From Falsiroseomonas tokyonensis (lineage in GTDB: Bacteria > Pseudomonadota > Alphaproteobacteria > Acetobacterales > Acetobacteraceae), in the NCBI RefSeq assembly GCF_019024325.1, contig NZ_JAFNJS010000005.1, positions 248,001-312,000 of the forward strand: DNA of 64,000 nt, read 5' to 3'. The translations under genes were made by a program, and so were the position numbers. Under the pieces are notes generated by a model. It did not search any database and was not told the origin of the DNA. It worked only from the letters and a program-made list of their open reading frames with translations. Below, piece by piece: positions 1-8,718 of the stretch (the first letter of the stretch is position 1; each line of letters begins with the position of its first letter).

Positions 1-1
1 G

Positions 2-79
2 GAGGTCACCGAGGATCCGCGCTATACCAATGCCGCCCTGGCGAAGTCCGGGCCGCCGGCAGGCGCCGTGAAGGCCTGA
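2..79 (+). CDS. C-terminal end of an unidentified protein (truncated by window edge)
   Basis: An open frame enters from the left edge and ends at a TGA at 77-79, giving 25 residues that finish GPPAGAVKA. Codon use (G or C at nearly all third positions) fits the coding genes nearby and the frame has no upstream start inside the window. Too little is present to assign a family. It could also be a chance open frame, since high-GC DNA has few stops. Confidence 0.4.
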   Translation, partial: EVTEDPRYTNAALAKSGPPAGAVKA

Positions 80-212
80 CGCCCAAGGCCTGAAGCGGCC
101 GATCCTCGCGCCGCTGTGCGGCCCCATATCGGCCGCGAGACGAACGGCGCGCAGCGCCCCGCGTTCTGTCGTCATGGGTGCCCTGCACCCGAACAGAATG
201 TGGAGGAAACGG

Positions 213-1106
213 ATGCCCCATCGTCATACGGCCCTGGCGGGCGCGGTTGCCGCGACGCTCAGCCTCGCCGGCGCCGCCTTCGCCCAGAGCACCACGCCCA
301 GCGCCACCACCCCCAATCTCGGCGCGGCCGGCCAGCCGGTGACGCAGCAAGGCCAGCGCGGCGGCCAGGATGCGGGCGCCACGGCGCAGTCGGTGAACCC
401 CACGCCGATGCCCCCGGGCAGCCGCGCCGGCAATGCCCCCGGCATGGGCGGCACCACGGGCCCGGCAGGCCCCGCGAACCAGGGCGCCGCCGGCGGCCAG
501 GCGGGCACCGCACCGCGCGTCGCGCCGGCCGATCCCGCGCAGCCGCAGGGCGGCCGCGGGCAGGCCGCCACCACGGCGCCGGATACGGCCGGCACCCGCG
601 CCCAATCGGCGCCTGGCACCCGCGCCGAATCGGCGCCTGGCGCCAGCGTCGGCGCCGGTACCGCGCCGGCTACCGTGCCGCCCGGCCAGGCCGCGGCGCC
701 GCTGCCTGGCTCCCGTCAGCCGGCGGGCACCGAGCGCCCCGGCACCACGGCGCAGCGCCCGCTGCCGGACGGCACCACCACCACCAGCCCGGGCGCTGGC
801 GCCGGCACCATGCCGCCCGGCACGACTGCGACGGCGCCCGGGACCCCTGGTGCGGCGACTGGCGCCACCCGTCCGGCCGCCCCGGTCCAGGGCGGCGGCG
901 AGGCGCGGCGCGAGGGCGCTCCGCTCTCCGGCGCCAATTCCTTCACCGAGGGCCAGGCCCGCGCCCGCATCGCCGATGCCGGCTACGCGGATGTCCAGCA
1001 GCTTCGCCTGGACGAGCAAGGCGTCTGGCGCGGCCGCGCGATGCGCAATGGCCAGATGACCGGCGTCGCCATGGACTACCAGGGCAACATCGTCGCCACC
1101 CCGTGA
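213..1106 (+). CDS. Exported low-complexity protein with C-terminal PepSY-like domain
   Basis: The 297-residue product starts with a clear Sec signal peptide (hydrophobic AVAATLSLAGAAFA, cleavage near AFAQ). About 220 residues rich in Gly, Ala, Pro and Thr follow, including a short repeat of the type APGTRAESAPG. The last ~55 residues (from NSFTEGQARARIADAGY to GNIVATP) look like a folded PepSY-type domain: a helix with QARARIADAGY followed by strands with GVWRGRAM and VAMDYQGNI. The ATG at 213 is chosen because GGAGG lies at 202-206 and the signal peptide begins directly after it; the upstream ATG at 174 would put charged residues ahead of the signal. It is probably a periplasmic or surface-associated protein of unknown role. 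The next gene, a YflT-like stress protein, is 46 bases downstream on the same strand. Confidence 0.75.
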   Translation: MPHRHTALAGAVAATLSLAGAAFAQSTTPSATTPNLGAAGQPVTQQGQRGGQDAGATAQSVNPTPMPPGSRAGNAPGMGGTTGPAGPANQGAAGGQAGTAPRVAPADPAQPQGGRGQAATTAPDTAGTRAQSAPGTRAESAPGASVGAGTAPATVPPGQAAAPLPGSRQPAGTERPGTTAQRPLPDGTTTTSPGAGAGTMPPGTTATAPGTPGAATGATRPAAPVQGGGEARREGAPLSGANSFTEGQARARIADAGYADVQQLRLDEQGVWRGRAMRNGQMTGVAMDYQGNIVATP

Positions 1107-1152
1107 CCCGTGAGACTTCGGCCCGGCCCTGCATTTCATTGAGGAAACGATC

Positions 1153-1845
1153 ATGACCCAACGCACCATCGCCCGGCTTTTCGACAGTTCCAGCTCCGCC
1201 CATGCGGCGGTCCGCAGCCTGGAGGCCGCCGGCTTCGCGCATGGCGACATCACCTACATGGGCAGCGCCGCCGAGGCCGGCTCCACCGTCACCGGCGCGG
1301 ATTCGCTGGCCGGCGGCGCCGGCACGACGCGCAGCACCACGACCGAACCTGCGACGGAGACGGGGGCGGCCACCGGCGCCTCGCTGGGCACCGTGGTGGG
1401 CGGCGGCGCGGGCCTGCTGGCCGGCATCGGCGCCCTGGCCATCCCCGGCGTCGGCCCGCTGGTCGCGGCGGGCTGGCTGATCGCGACGCTCACCGGCGCA
1501 GGCGTCGGCGCCGCGGCGGGCGGCCTGCTCGGCGCGCTCACCTCCGCCGGCGTCTCGGAGGAGCATGCCACCACCTATTCCGAGGGCCTGCGGCGCGGCG
1601 GCCACCTGGTGGCGGTCCGCACCGATGAAAGCCGCGCGGCCGAGGTGGAGCGGATCCTGCAGCAGCACAACCCGATCGACACGGATGCGCGCCAGCAGGA
1701 ATGGCGCAGCGGCGGCTGGGATCCGACGGCGGAAAGCGGCCGCAATCCCAAGCCCTATCCCTCGAACCGCCCGATCGGCCAGGCGCATGCCGATGCGCCC
1801 CTGGCGAATGACCCGACGCTGCGCCGCCCTGGCGACGTGGCCTGA
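1153..1845 (+). CDS. General stress protein 17M-like (YflT) domain protein
   Basis: The 230-residue product opens with an alternating-strand domain ([20 protein letters not shown], then [13 protein letters not shown]) that matches the start of the YflT/GSP17M family, in which residues are paired to recognise a helper segment later in the chain. A glycine/alanine-rich hydrophobic stretch (about residues 78-140, [21 protein letters not shown]) could insert in or lie on a membrane, and a second domain half ([17 protein letters not shown]) follows. The C-terminus is polar. The family is linked to general stress responses, but its biochemical activity is not established. GAGG precedes the ATG by 8 bases. 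A strong hairpin terminator follows the stop codon. Confidence 0.8.
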   Translation: MTQRTIARLFDSSSSAHAAVRSLEAAGFAHGDITYMGSAAEAGSTVTGADSLAGGAGTTRSTTTEPATETGAATGASLGTVVGGGAGLLAGIGALAIPGVGPLVAAGWLIATLTGAGVGAAAGGLLGALTSAGVSEEHATTYSEGLRRGGHLVAVRTDESRAAEVERILQQHNPIDTDARQQEWRSGGWDPTAESGRNPKPYPSNRPIGQAHADAPLANDPTLRRPGDVA

Positions 1846-1869
1846 GCCAAGGCCCCGGCGGGCTGAACC

Positions 1870-1902
1870 GGCCCTGGCACCGATCCGGTGCCAGGGCCCT
1901 TT
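1870..1902 (+). terminator. Intrinsic terminator after the YflT-like gene
   Basis: A perfect 13-bp stem (GGCCCTGGCACCG at 1870-1882 with its complement at 1886-1898) with a 3-base loop is followed by CTTT. The open frame of opgG extends back into this hairpin, which argues that the opgG start lies further downstream. Confidence 0.7.
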
Positions 1903-2019
1903 CGCCGAAAACGTCCGGGAAATTTTTGCGCTGCGGCATCGGCGATGCAACCGCCCCCGCTTCGTCCCCGTTACGCGGGTGTCGGTTCAGCCGCGGCAGG
2001 CAGCCGGGGCCGGGGACCG

Positions 2020-3570
2020 GTGATCCTTTCGCGCCGATTGGGGGCCCACTTGTACCGTCGACATGCCCTGGCCGCCGCCGCGGCCGCCGCGCTCTTCTTC
2101 AAGGCGAGCGGGGAGGAGGTGGAAGCGCAGCAGGCGACCCCCGCCGCCGGCACCGCCTTCAGCGACAGCACCGTGCGGGACCTGGCGCGGGAGATGGCCA
2201 AGGGCGCCTATCGCGCGCCGGATGCGACCCTGCCGCGCGCCTTCACCGATCTCGGCTACGATCAGTATCGCGACCTCCGCTTCAAGCCGGAGGCCGCGCT
2301 GTGGCGGGACGCGGATCGCGGCTTCCAGGTGCAGCTGTTCCATCGCGGCTTCCTCTACGCCCAGAAGGTCGAGCTTCATGAGGTGGTGGACCGCCAGGCG
2401 CGTCCGATCCCCTATGACCCCACGGCCTTCACTTTGGGCGATCGCCCCCCCCCGCCGGCCGATTTCGGCTATGCGGGCTTTCGCATCCACCACCAGCTGA
2501 ACACGCAGGGCGTCTTCGACGAGATCTGCGCCTTTCTCGGCGCCTCCTACTTCCGCGCGGTCGGGCGGGGGCTGAACTACGGGCTGTCCGCCCGCGGCCT
2601 CGCCATCAAGACCGCCGATCCGGCCGGGGAGGAATTCCCGGTCTTCCGCGCCTTCTGGCTGGAACGCCCGCATGCCGGGGCGAATTCGGTGGTGGTGCAT
2701 GCGCTGCTCGACAGCCCGAGCGCCACCGCGGCCTTCCGCTTCACCATTCGCCCGGGCGACAACACCGTCTTCGACGTGCAGGCGGTGATCTATCCGCGCG
2801 TCGAGGTCGCGGCGGTCGGGATCGGCCCGCTGACCAGCATGTATTTCTTCGCCCCGAACGACCGCAGCGGCGCCGATGACTACCGCAATGCGGTGCATGA
2901 TTCGGACGGGCTGATGATCGCCACCTCCCGCGGCGAGCAGCTGTGGCGCCCGCTGCACAATCCGCGCGACCTGCAGGTCAGCCAGTTCGCCGAGGTCAAT
3001 CCCCGCGGCTTCGGCCTGATGCAGCGCCGCCGCGACTACCAGGGCTACAACGACCTGGAGGCCTTCTACGAGCGGCGCCCCTCGCTCTGGGTCGAGCCGA
3101 TCGCGGATTGGGGGCCGGGCAGCATCCAGCTGGTCGAGATCCCGACCGATAGCGAGATCCACGACAATATCGTGGCCTTCTGGCGCCCCCAGCAGCCGAT
3201 GAAGCCCGGGGAGGAATACAACTACGTCTATCGCCTGCACTGGATGCCGGTCTTCCCCGGCAATCCGGAGCTGGCCCAGTTCCGCGAGACGCGGGTGGGC
3301 GCGGCCGGCCGCAGCGGCCGCCTGTTTGTGCTGGATGTCGCCGGCGGCAAGGCGGGCGAGGTGCCGGCCGATGTCACCCCGACGCTGGAACTGTCGAAGA
3401 GCGCGGGCGAGATCCGGAACCCGGTGGTGCAGCGCAATGCGCAGAATGGCGGCTGGCGGGTGCATTTCGAGCTGGTGCCCGGCGCGGCGCGGCTGGTGGA
3501 GCTGCGCGCCCAACTGAAGCTGGGCGACCGGCCGCTGACCGAAACCTGGCTCTACCGATGGACGGCCTGA
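2020..3570 (+). CDS. opgG: Periplasmic glucan biosynthesis protein OpgG/OpgD (MdoG family)
   Basis: The product belongs to the MdoG family, periplasmic proteins that act on the beta-glucan backbone made by OpgH to form osmoregulated periplasmic glucans. Typical family stretches are FSDSTVRDLAREMA, LGYDQYRDLRFKPE, FQVQLFHRGFLY and the C-terminal ETWLYRW. The open frame begins at 1888, but that overlaps the upstream terminator. I prefer the GTG at 2020 (516 aa), which gives a twin-arginine-like start (SRRLGAHLYRRHALA) followed by a hydrophobic alanine run. A Tat signal is typical of OpgD rather than OpgG, so the D paralogue is possible. The stop codon overlaps the opgH start by 13 bases, indicating translational coupling. 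Confidence 0.88.
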   Translation: MILSRRLGAHLYRRHALAAAAAAALFFKASGEEVEAQQATPAAGTAFSDSTVRDLAREMAKGAYRAPDATLPRAFTDLGYDQYRDLRFKPEAALWRDADRGFQVQLFHRGFLYAQKVELHEVVDRQARPIPYDPTAFTLGDRPPPPADFGYAGFRIHHQLNTQGVFDEICAFLGASYFRAVGRGLNYGLSARGLAIKTADPAGEEFPVFRAFWLERPHAGANSVVVHALLDSPSATAAFRFTIRPGDNTVFDVQAVIYPRVEVAAVGIGPLTSMYFFAPNDRSGADDYRNAVHDSDGLMIATSRGEQLWRPLHNPRDLQVSQFAEVNPRGFGLMQRRRDYQGYNDLEAFYERRPSLWVEPIADWGPGSIQLVEIPTDSEIHDNIVAFWRPQQPMKPGEEYNYVYRLHWMPVFPGNPELAQFRETRVGAAGRSGRLFVLDVAGGKAGEVPADVTPTLELSKSAGEIRNPVVQRNAQNGGWRVHFELVPGAARLVELRAQLKLGDRPLTETWLYRWTA

Positions 3571-5744
3571 CCCGCGACTTCGCCCCGGCGCTGCCGCCGG
3601 CGGCGCCGCTAGAGATGCCGGTGCAGTCGCTGCGCGCGAAGGCCGAGGGCGGGCCGACCAGCCGCCCCTCCGCCCCGCGGCTGATGGCGCTGCGGCGGAT
3701 CCTGGTGCTTGGCGGGGCCGTGGCGCTGACCGCCTTCGGCGCGAATGAAATGGGCTTGGCGCTGGATATCCGGCGGCCGACCGCGCTGCAGATCATCCTG
3801 CTGGGTCTCTTCGTCCTGCTCTTCGCCTGGATCGCGCTGTCCTTCATCAGCGCGCTCTGCGGCTTCGGCAGCCTGTTGGCAGGCGGCGGCAGGCGGCTGG
3901 GGATCGACCCGGCCGCACCCCTGCCGGAGCTTCGCCAGCGCACCGCCCTGCTGATGCCGGTCTACAACGAGCCCCCCGAGCGGGTAATGGCCGGGCTGCA
4001 GGCGATCCATGAAAGCTTGGCGGCGACCGGCCGCGGCGGGCACTTCGACATCTTCATCCTGAGCGACACCACCGACCCGGATGCCTGGGTGGCGGAGGAA
4101 GCGGCCTTCCTGGCGCTGCGCGCCCGCACCGACGACCACGACCACATCTTCTATCGCCGCCGGCCCAAGAACCATGAGCGCAAGGCCGGCAATATCGCCG
4201 AATGGGTGCAGCGCTTCGGCGCGGCCTATCCCTTCATGCTGGTGCTGGACGCCGACAGCGTGATGGAGGGCGAAGCCCTCGTGCGCCTGGCCGCCGCCAT
4301 GGAGGCACATTCGGATGTCGGCCTGATCCAGACCCTGCCGGTGATCGTCAACGGCAATTCCTTCTTCGCCCGGATGCAGCAATTCGCCGGCCGGGTCTAT
4401 GGCCCGATGATCGCGGCCGGGATCGCCTGGTGGCATGGGGCGGAGGGCAACTATTGGGGCCACAATGCCATCATCCGCACCCGCGCCTTCGCGGACCATG
4501 CCGGACTGCCGACGCTGCGCGGCCGAAAGCCCTTCGGCGGGCATATCCTGAGCCACGACTTCGTCGAGGCCGCGCTGCTGCGCCGCGCCGGCTGGGCGGT
4601 GCACATGGTGCCGGCGCTGCGCGGCAGCTACGAGGAAAGCCCGCCCTCGCTCACCGATCTCGCCGTGCGCGACCGGCGTTGGTGCCAGGGCAATCTGCAG
4701 CACGCCGCGGTGCTGCCGGCGCGCGGGCTGCACCCGATCAGCCGGCTGCACCTGCTGACCGGCATCGGCAGCTATGTTACCGCGCCGCTCTGGCTGCTGT
4801 TCCTGGTGGTGGGCGTCTTCGGCGCGCTGGAGGTGCGCTTCATCCGGCCGAACTACTTCCCCTCCGGCCCCTCCCTGTTCCCGGACTGGCCGGTGGTGGA
4901 TCCGGTGCGCGCCATGTGGCTGTTCATCGGCACCATGTCGCTGCTGCTGGTGCCCAAGCTGCTCGCCTGGTTCCTGATGCTGCTGAAGCCGGACGAACGG
5001 CGCGGCATTGGCGGGGCGATCCGGTCCTTCCTGAGCATGCTGGTGGAGACCGTGGTGGCGGGCCTGCTGGCGCCCGTGACCATGCTGACGCAGAGCGTGG
5101 ACGTGGCCTCCATCCTGACGGGCCGCGATTCCGGCTGGCAGCCGCAGCAGCGGGATGACGGGTCGCTGCCCTGGCGCGCCGTGGTGCGGCTGTATTGGCG
5201 GCACACGCTGTTCGGCCTGCTGTTCGGCATCGCGTCCTGGCTCGTCTCGCCCTTCCTGGCGCTCTGGATGCTGCCGGTGACGCTGGGCCTGGCGCTGGCC
5301 GTGCCGCTGGCGGCGCTGACCGCCCGCCCGGCGCGGCTGCTGCGCCATGTGGGATTGCTCGCCATCCCCGAGGAGAGTGCCCCGCCCGCGGTGTTGAACC
5401 GCGCCAATACGCTGCGCCGGCGCCTGGTGGCGGAGGCGCAGCCGATGGAGGCGGTGCAGCGCCTGGCGGCGGACCCGGCGCTGCGCGTGGCGCATCAGCG
5501 CATGCTGCCGCCGCCGCGCCGCCCGCGCCTGGATCCGCTGGACCCGGCGCTTGTCATGGGCCAGGCAAAAGTGGCGGAGGCCGAGGAACTGCCGCAGGCG
5601 CTGGCCGCGCTGAACCGGGCGGAAAAGGCGGCGGTGCTGGGCGATGCCGCGGGCCTGTCGCGGCTGCTCGCCCTGGCCGGGGCGGCGGAGGAGCTGCCCG
5701 CGGCGCGTCCGGTGCCGCAGGAGAGTCTCAAGGTTGCTGGCTGA
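3558..5744 (+). CDS. opgH: Glucans biosynthesis glucosyltransferase OpgH (MdoH)
   Basis: A 728-residue inner-membrane GT2-type glucosyltransferase that polymerises and exports the beta-1,2-linked glucan backbone from UDP-glucose. Two N-terminal membrane segments (around LRRILVLGGAVALTAFG and IILLGLFVLLFAWIALSF) precede the catalytic domain. Visible motifs are ALLMPVYNEPPERV, FILSDTTDPDAW, LVLDADSVMEG (the metal-binding Asp pair) and DRRWCQGNLQH (the QxxRW-type site). Several further membrane helices follow, then a cytoplasmic tail of about 120 residues. The length is close to that of other proteobacterial OpgH proteins. It overlaps opgG by 13 bases, so the two form an operon. The tail is alanine-rich and less conserved. 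Confidence 0.93.
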   Translation: MDGLTRDFAPALPPAAPLEMPVQSLRAKAEGGPTSRPSAPRLMALRRILVLGGAVALTAFGANEMGLALDIRRPTALQIILLGLFVLLFAWIALSFISALCGFGSLLAGGGRRLGIDPAAPLPELRQRTALLMPVYNEPPERVMAGLQAIHESLAATGRGGHFDIFILSDTTDPDAWVAEEAAFLALRARTDDHDHIFYRRRPKNHERKAGNIAEWVQRFGAAYPFMLVLDADSVMEGEALVRLAAAMEAHSDVGLIQTLPVIVNGNSFFARMQQFAGRVYGPMIAAGIAWWHGAEGNYWGHNAIIRTRAFADHAGLPTLRGRKPFGGHILSHDFVEAALLRRAGWAVHMVPALRGSYEESPPSLTDLAVRDRRWCQGNLQHAAVLPARGLHPISRLHLLTGIGSYVTAPLWLLFLVVGVFGALEVRFIRPNYFPSGPSLFPDWPVVDPVRAMWLFIGTMSLLLVPKLLAWFLMLLKPDERRGIGGAIRSFLSMLVETVVAGLLAPVTMLTQSVDVASILTGRDSGWQPQQRDDGSLPWRAVVRLYWRHTLFGLLFGIASWLVSPFLALWMLPVTLGLALAVPLAALTARPARLLRHVGLLAIPEESAPPAVLNRANTLRRRLVAEAQPMEAVQRLAADPALRVAHQRMLPPPRRPRLDPLDPALVMGQAKVAEAEELPQALAALNRAEKAAVLGDAAGLSRLLALAGAAEELPAARPVPQESLKVAG

Positions 5745-5747
5745 AGA

Positions 5748-5912
5748 TCAGCCCGCGAGCAGCGCCGCGACCTGAGCGATGCCCAGCCAAAGCAGGGCGG
5801 AGGCCCCGCCGATGATCGCCAGCGACCAGCGCAGGCTCAGCCGATCCCTGGCGCGCGGCCGCGCGAGACCGATCTCCGGCAGGGCATGCGGGGAGGCGGG
5901 ATTGAGGGACAT
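5748..5912 (-). CDS. Small single-pass membrane protein, unknown function
   Basis: A 54-residue frame runs opposite to opgH and ends 3 bases after the opgH stop. The first ~28 residues are polar and arginine-rich (LARPRARDRLSLRWS). The rest is one hydrophobic segment (LAIIGGASALLWLGIAQVAALLAG), so the predicted topology is cytoplasmic N-terminus with one C-terminal membrane helix. Residue order and third-position GC look like real coding sequence, and it fills the gap between opgH and tRNA-Thr neatly. No family is recognised. The tRNA-Thr gene lies upstream on the same strand. Confidence 0.65.
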   Translation of the reverse strand: MSLNPASPHALPEIGLARPRARDRLSLRWSLAIIGGASALLWLGIAQVAALLAG

Positions 5913-5993
5913 GGGACGGGATGATCCGGCTGATGCTCACGTCTTTGTGAGGCATCCCGGACGGGAAAGCAATGGCTCTTTGCGGGGCGCTGG

Positions 5994-6065
<72 letters not shown>

Positions 6066-6074
6066 GCCCCCGCA

Positions 6075-6103
6075 GCACTAGCGCGGCCTTCCTGCCCACT
6101 CAA
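6075..6103 (-). promoter_or_regulatory. Candidate promoter for tRNA-Thr
   Basis: Read on the minus strand, TTGAGT (6098-6103) and TAGTGC (6075-6080) are separated by 17 bases. The -10 element ends 9 bases before the tRNA 5' end, a plausible distance for a tRNA promoter. The -10 match to the housekeeping consensus is weak. Confidence 0.35.
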
Positions 6104-6133
6104 GCTGGCCCCGGTCGGGTAGGTCCAGGTTAA

Positions 6134-6361
6134 TCAGGCGTGACCGATCTGGCCGAAGGCATCATCATTGGTCGCGCGCACCACTGCGGCGAAAAGCCGC
6201 AGGGCATCCGGCCCGCCGCGGTCGGAGAGCGTGCCGCGCTCCATTTCCTCGGCCAGCAGTTCCGCGTGTTCAGCCAGCGTCTCCGCGGCGCGGCGCAAGG
6301 CTTCACGCGACAGGACCAGCTGCAGGTCTTCGGGAAGTGTGTTCCATTCGGCAATACGCAT
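6134..6361 (-). CDS. Hypothetical 75-residue protein
   Basis: A compact acidic, helix-favouring protein (LSREALRRAAETLAEHAELLAEEMERG) with no signal peptide or membrane segment. The amphipathic pattern and the absence of low-complexity runs support a real gene. No family is recognised. It starts 120 bases downstream of the FAH-family gene on the same strand and could share its transcript. Its ribosome site is weak. The overlapping frames in this stretch show biased shadow composition, so I prefer this frame. Confidence 0.55.
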   Translation of the reverse strand: MRIAEWNTLPEDLQLVLSREALRRAAETLAEHAELLAEEMERGTLSDRGGPDALRLFAAVVRATNDDAFGQIGHA

Positions 6362-6481
6362 GGCGGTCCCACAGTCGGGCGCCTTCCTGGCGAATGGCCG
6401 CAGGGTGGATCGCGGCGGGGATCATCCTGCCATCGCGGGATTGCCGGAGCGTGAACGCGCCCCAGCCGTCTGAAGCCTGCT

Positions 6482-7249
6482 TCAGACGAAGTGCAGCTCC
6501 ACCCGGCCCAGCGTGTCGAATTCCACCACCACCTCGGTCGGGCCTTCGATCCAGATCGGCGGGGTGACCGAGCCGAGGAAGACCACCTGGCCGGCCCGCA
6601 GGCCGCCAAAGACCGCCGCGGCCGGGGATGCGGCGAGCCAGGCCAGCGCCTCCATCGGATGGCCGAGCAGGTCGGCACCCAACCCCTCGCCGCGCAGCTC
6701 GCCCCCCACCTGCATGCGGCCTCGAGTCGCGCCGAGGTCCAGCCCGCGCCAGCCCGCGGCCGGGGCGCCGATCACGCCGCCGGCGTGGAAGACCTGGTCC
6801 GCGATCAGGGTCGGCGTGCCGAGGGCGGCCAGGTCGTCGTAGCGCTTTTCGACGATCTCGATGGCGGCGAAGACCTCGGCCACCGCGGACTGGGCCTGCT
6901 CGCGGGAGCAGGGGCCGGCCGGCAGGTCGGCGCCGAGTCGCAGCCCGACCTCGCATTCCACGCCCGGCGCCACGAAATCCGCGAATCTCACCCGCGCCGG
7001 CGTGGCATGCAGCCCGCCGGCGGGCACGAAGCCGGCGGCCGGGCCGGTCAGGCCGAGATAGGCCTGCATCTGCCGGGTGGTGGCGCCGATCTTGAAGCCG
7101 GCGGGCGGGATGGCGCCCATCGCCTGCGCCACCTCCCGCTGCACGGCGTAGCCGCCGGCGGCATCGGCGGGCGCTGCCGCGCCGAGTGGCGCCAGGTTCT
7201 GCCGGGCCTGGCGGGCGGCAAGGATGGCGGCGGCGGCGGGGCTGGTCAT
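6482..7249 (-). CDS. 2-keto-4-pentenoate hydratase / fumarylacetoacetate hydrolase family protein
   Basis: A 255-residue member of the FAH superfamily, closest in layout to the MhpD/hydratase branch, which adds water to 2-keto-4-pentenoate or related acids in meta-cleavage pathways, or decarboxylates such compounds. Supporting features are GFKIGATTRQMQAYLGL near the N-terminus, the acidic metal-binding segment GVECEVGLRLGADL, AAIEIVEKRY, and the C-terminal GQVVFLGSVTPPIWIEGP. The substrate cannot be fixed from sequence, and no other aromatic catabolism gene is adjacent. The start codon overlaps the 3' end of rlmB by 4 bases (ATGA), so it is translationally coupled to rlmB. Confidence 0.85.
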   Translation of the reverse strand: MTSPAAAAILAARQARQNLAPLGAAAPADAAGGYAVQREVAQAMGAIPPAGFKIGATTRQMQAYLGLTGPAAGFVPAGGLHATPARVRFADFVAPGVECEVGLRLGADLPAGPCSREQAQSAVAEVFAAIEIVEKRYDDLAALGTPTLIADQVFHAGGVIGAPAAGWRGLDLGATRGRMQVGGELRGEGLGADLLGHPMEALAWLAASPAAAVFGGLRAGQVVFLGSVTPPIWIEGPTEVVVEFDTLGRVELHFV

Positions 7250-8718
7250 TCCGGGTCTTCCTCCTCCGCGACGTCGAGAACGTCCTCGTCGCTGTCGATC
7301 AGGCCGTCCTGCGGGTCCGGCGCCTCGTCATCCGGCAGGGCGCCGCGGGCAATTTCATACAGCGCGACGGCGGCGGCGGCGGCGACGTTCAGGCTTTCCA
7401 CCTCGGGCGCCATTGGCAGGCGCACCAGCTCGTCGCAGGTCTCCCGCTGCAGGCGGCGCAGCCCGGCATCCTCCGCGCCCAGCACCAGCACGCAGCGGCG
7501 GTCGCGCGGCACCGCCTCGCTCAGGGTGCGGGTGCCTTCGCCGGCCAGGCCCAGCACCCAGCAGCCGGCGCGTTGCAGGGCAACGATGGCGCGGGAGAGG
7601 TTCACCTCCCGCGCGATCGGCACCAGTTCCAGCGCGCCGGAGGCAGCGCGCGCCAGGGCGCCCGTCTCCGGCGGGGCATGGCGGTCCTGCATCACCACGC
7701 AGGCGGCGCCGAAGGCGGCGGCGGAGCGCAGGATGGCGCCGACATTGCGCGGATCCGTCACCTGGTCGAGCACCAGCACCGGGCCGGGGCGGGCGGCGAG
7801 GCAATCCTCCAGCGGCAGCGGCGGCAGCGGCTCGCACAGCAGGGCCGCGCCCTGGTGGATCGCATCCTCGGCCAGGAAGGTCTGGAAGCGGTTGCGCTCC
7901 ACCCGCTCGGCGGGGAGGCGCCAGGATTGGCGGGGCAGACGTTCGGCCAGCGCGGCCTCGCCCTCCACCGTCAGCAGCAGGCGGCGCAGGCGGCGGCGGG
8001 GATTGGCCATCGCCGCGGCCACGGCGTGCAGGCCGTGCAGCCAGAGCGTGCCGCCCGGCGGGGCGTCGCGCGCGACGGCGGCCTGGGAGGGGCGGGGCAG
8101 GCGGGTGGGGCTGGGCGGCGGGGCGCTTCGCGGCGTCTTGGGCTCGCCGCTGCCGCGCCGGTCGCGGCCGCGCGTCGGGGCCTCGGCGGGTTCGGGCGCA
8201 TTGGGCGCGGGGGTATAGGGCACGCGGGCCGGGGCTGCGGCCGCGTCGCGCGGCGCGCGGGAGGCGAACCGATCCGAGCCGGTGCGAGGCGCGGACCTGT
8301 CAGAAGACGCGCGGGGCGCGCGATCGGTCGGGTTGCGGGCGAAGCCGCGGCCGGGCTTGTCGTCGAAGCTGCGGGAGGGCTTGGCGGCCGGGGCCGGGCG
8401 CTTGCCGGCGGTGCCGCGCAGGGCCGGCCCGCCGACGCTGCGGGACGGACGCTCGCCGAGGGGGCGGAAGGGCCGGTCCTCGGCCTCGCGGGCCGGGCGC
8501 TCGGCCGCCCGCGGGCTGCGCGGGCCGGATTCGCGAGGGCCGGATTCGCGCTGGGGCGCTGCCTCGCGCGGCGGGCGCGGCGCGTTCTCACGCTCCGGGC
8601 GCTCGCGGTTCGGCCGGGGGGGCTTGCCGCCGGCGGAGGCGCCGGTGCCCCGCGCAGCTTTGCCCGAGGGCGGGCGGCCGGAGCCGGAGGCGGGACGACG
8701 AGGCGGGGGACGTGACAT
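7246..8718 (-). CDS. rlmB: 23S rRNA 2'-O-methyltransferase RlmB-like (TrmH/SpoU family) with long disordered N-terminus
   Basis: The C-terminal ~265 residues form a SpoU/TrmH-type knotted methyltransferase: an N-terminal substrate-binding part (LHGLHAVAAAMANPRRRLRR), motif 1 DPRNVGAILRSAAAFGA, motif 2 LVLGAEDAGLRRL and motif 3 RLPMAPEVESLNVAAAAAV. The family member RlmB methylates the 2'-OH of G2251 in 23S rRNA using S-adenosylmethionine. The first ~225 residues are low-complexity, rich in Arg, Pro, Ala, Ser and Gly (PSRSVGGPAL, RESGPRSPRAAERPAREAE), and probably disordered and RNA-binding. Normal RlmB is about 245 residues, so this one is roughly doubled. The ATG at 8718 is chosen; an in-frame start at 8862 would add 48 more residues. 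Confidence 0.88.
   Translation of the reverse strand: MSRPPPRRPASGSGRPPSGKAARGTGASAGGKPPRPNRERPERENAPRPPREAAPQRESGPRESGPRSPRAAERPAREAEDRPFRPLGERPSRSVGGPALRGTAGKRPAPAAKPSRSFDDKPGRGFARNPTDRAPRASSDRSAPRTGSDRFASRAPRDAAAAPARVPYTPAPNAPEPAEAPTRGRDRRGSGEPKTPRSAPPPSPTRLPRPSQAAVARDAPPGGTLWLHGLHAVAAAMANPRRRLRRLLLTVEGEAALAERLPRQSWRLPAERVERNRFQTFLAEDAIHQGAALLCEPLPPLPLEDCLAARPGPVLVLDQVTDPRNVGAILRSAAAFGAACVVMQDRHAPPETGALARAASGALELVPIAREVNLSRAIVALQRAGCWVLGLAGEGTRTLSEAVPRDRRCVLVLGAEDAGLRRLQRETCDELVRLPMAPEVESLNVAAAAAVALYEIARGALPDDEAPDPQDGLIDSDEDVLDVAEEEDPE

Noticed and set aside
1888-2019. Upstream extension of opgG to the ATG at 1888
   Set aside because: It would start inside a strong terminator hairpin and adds 44 residues before the export signal; GTG at 2020 is more likely.
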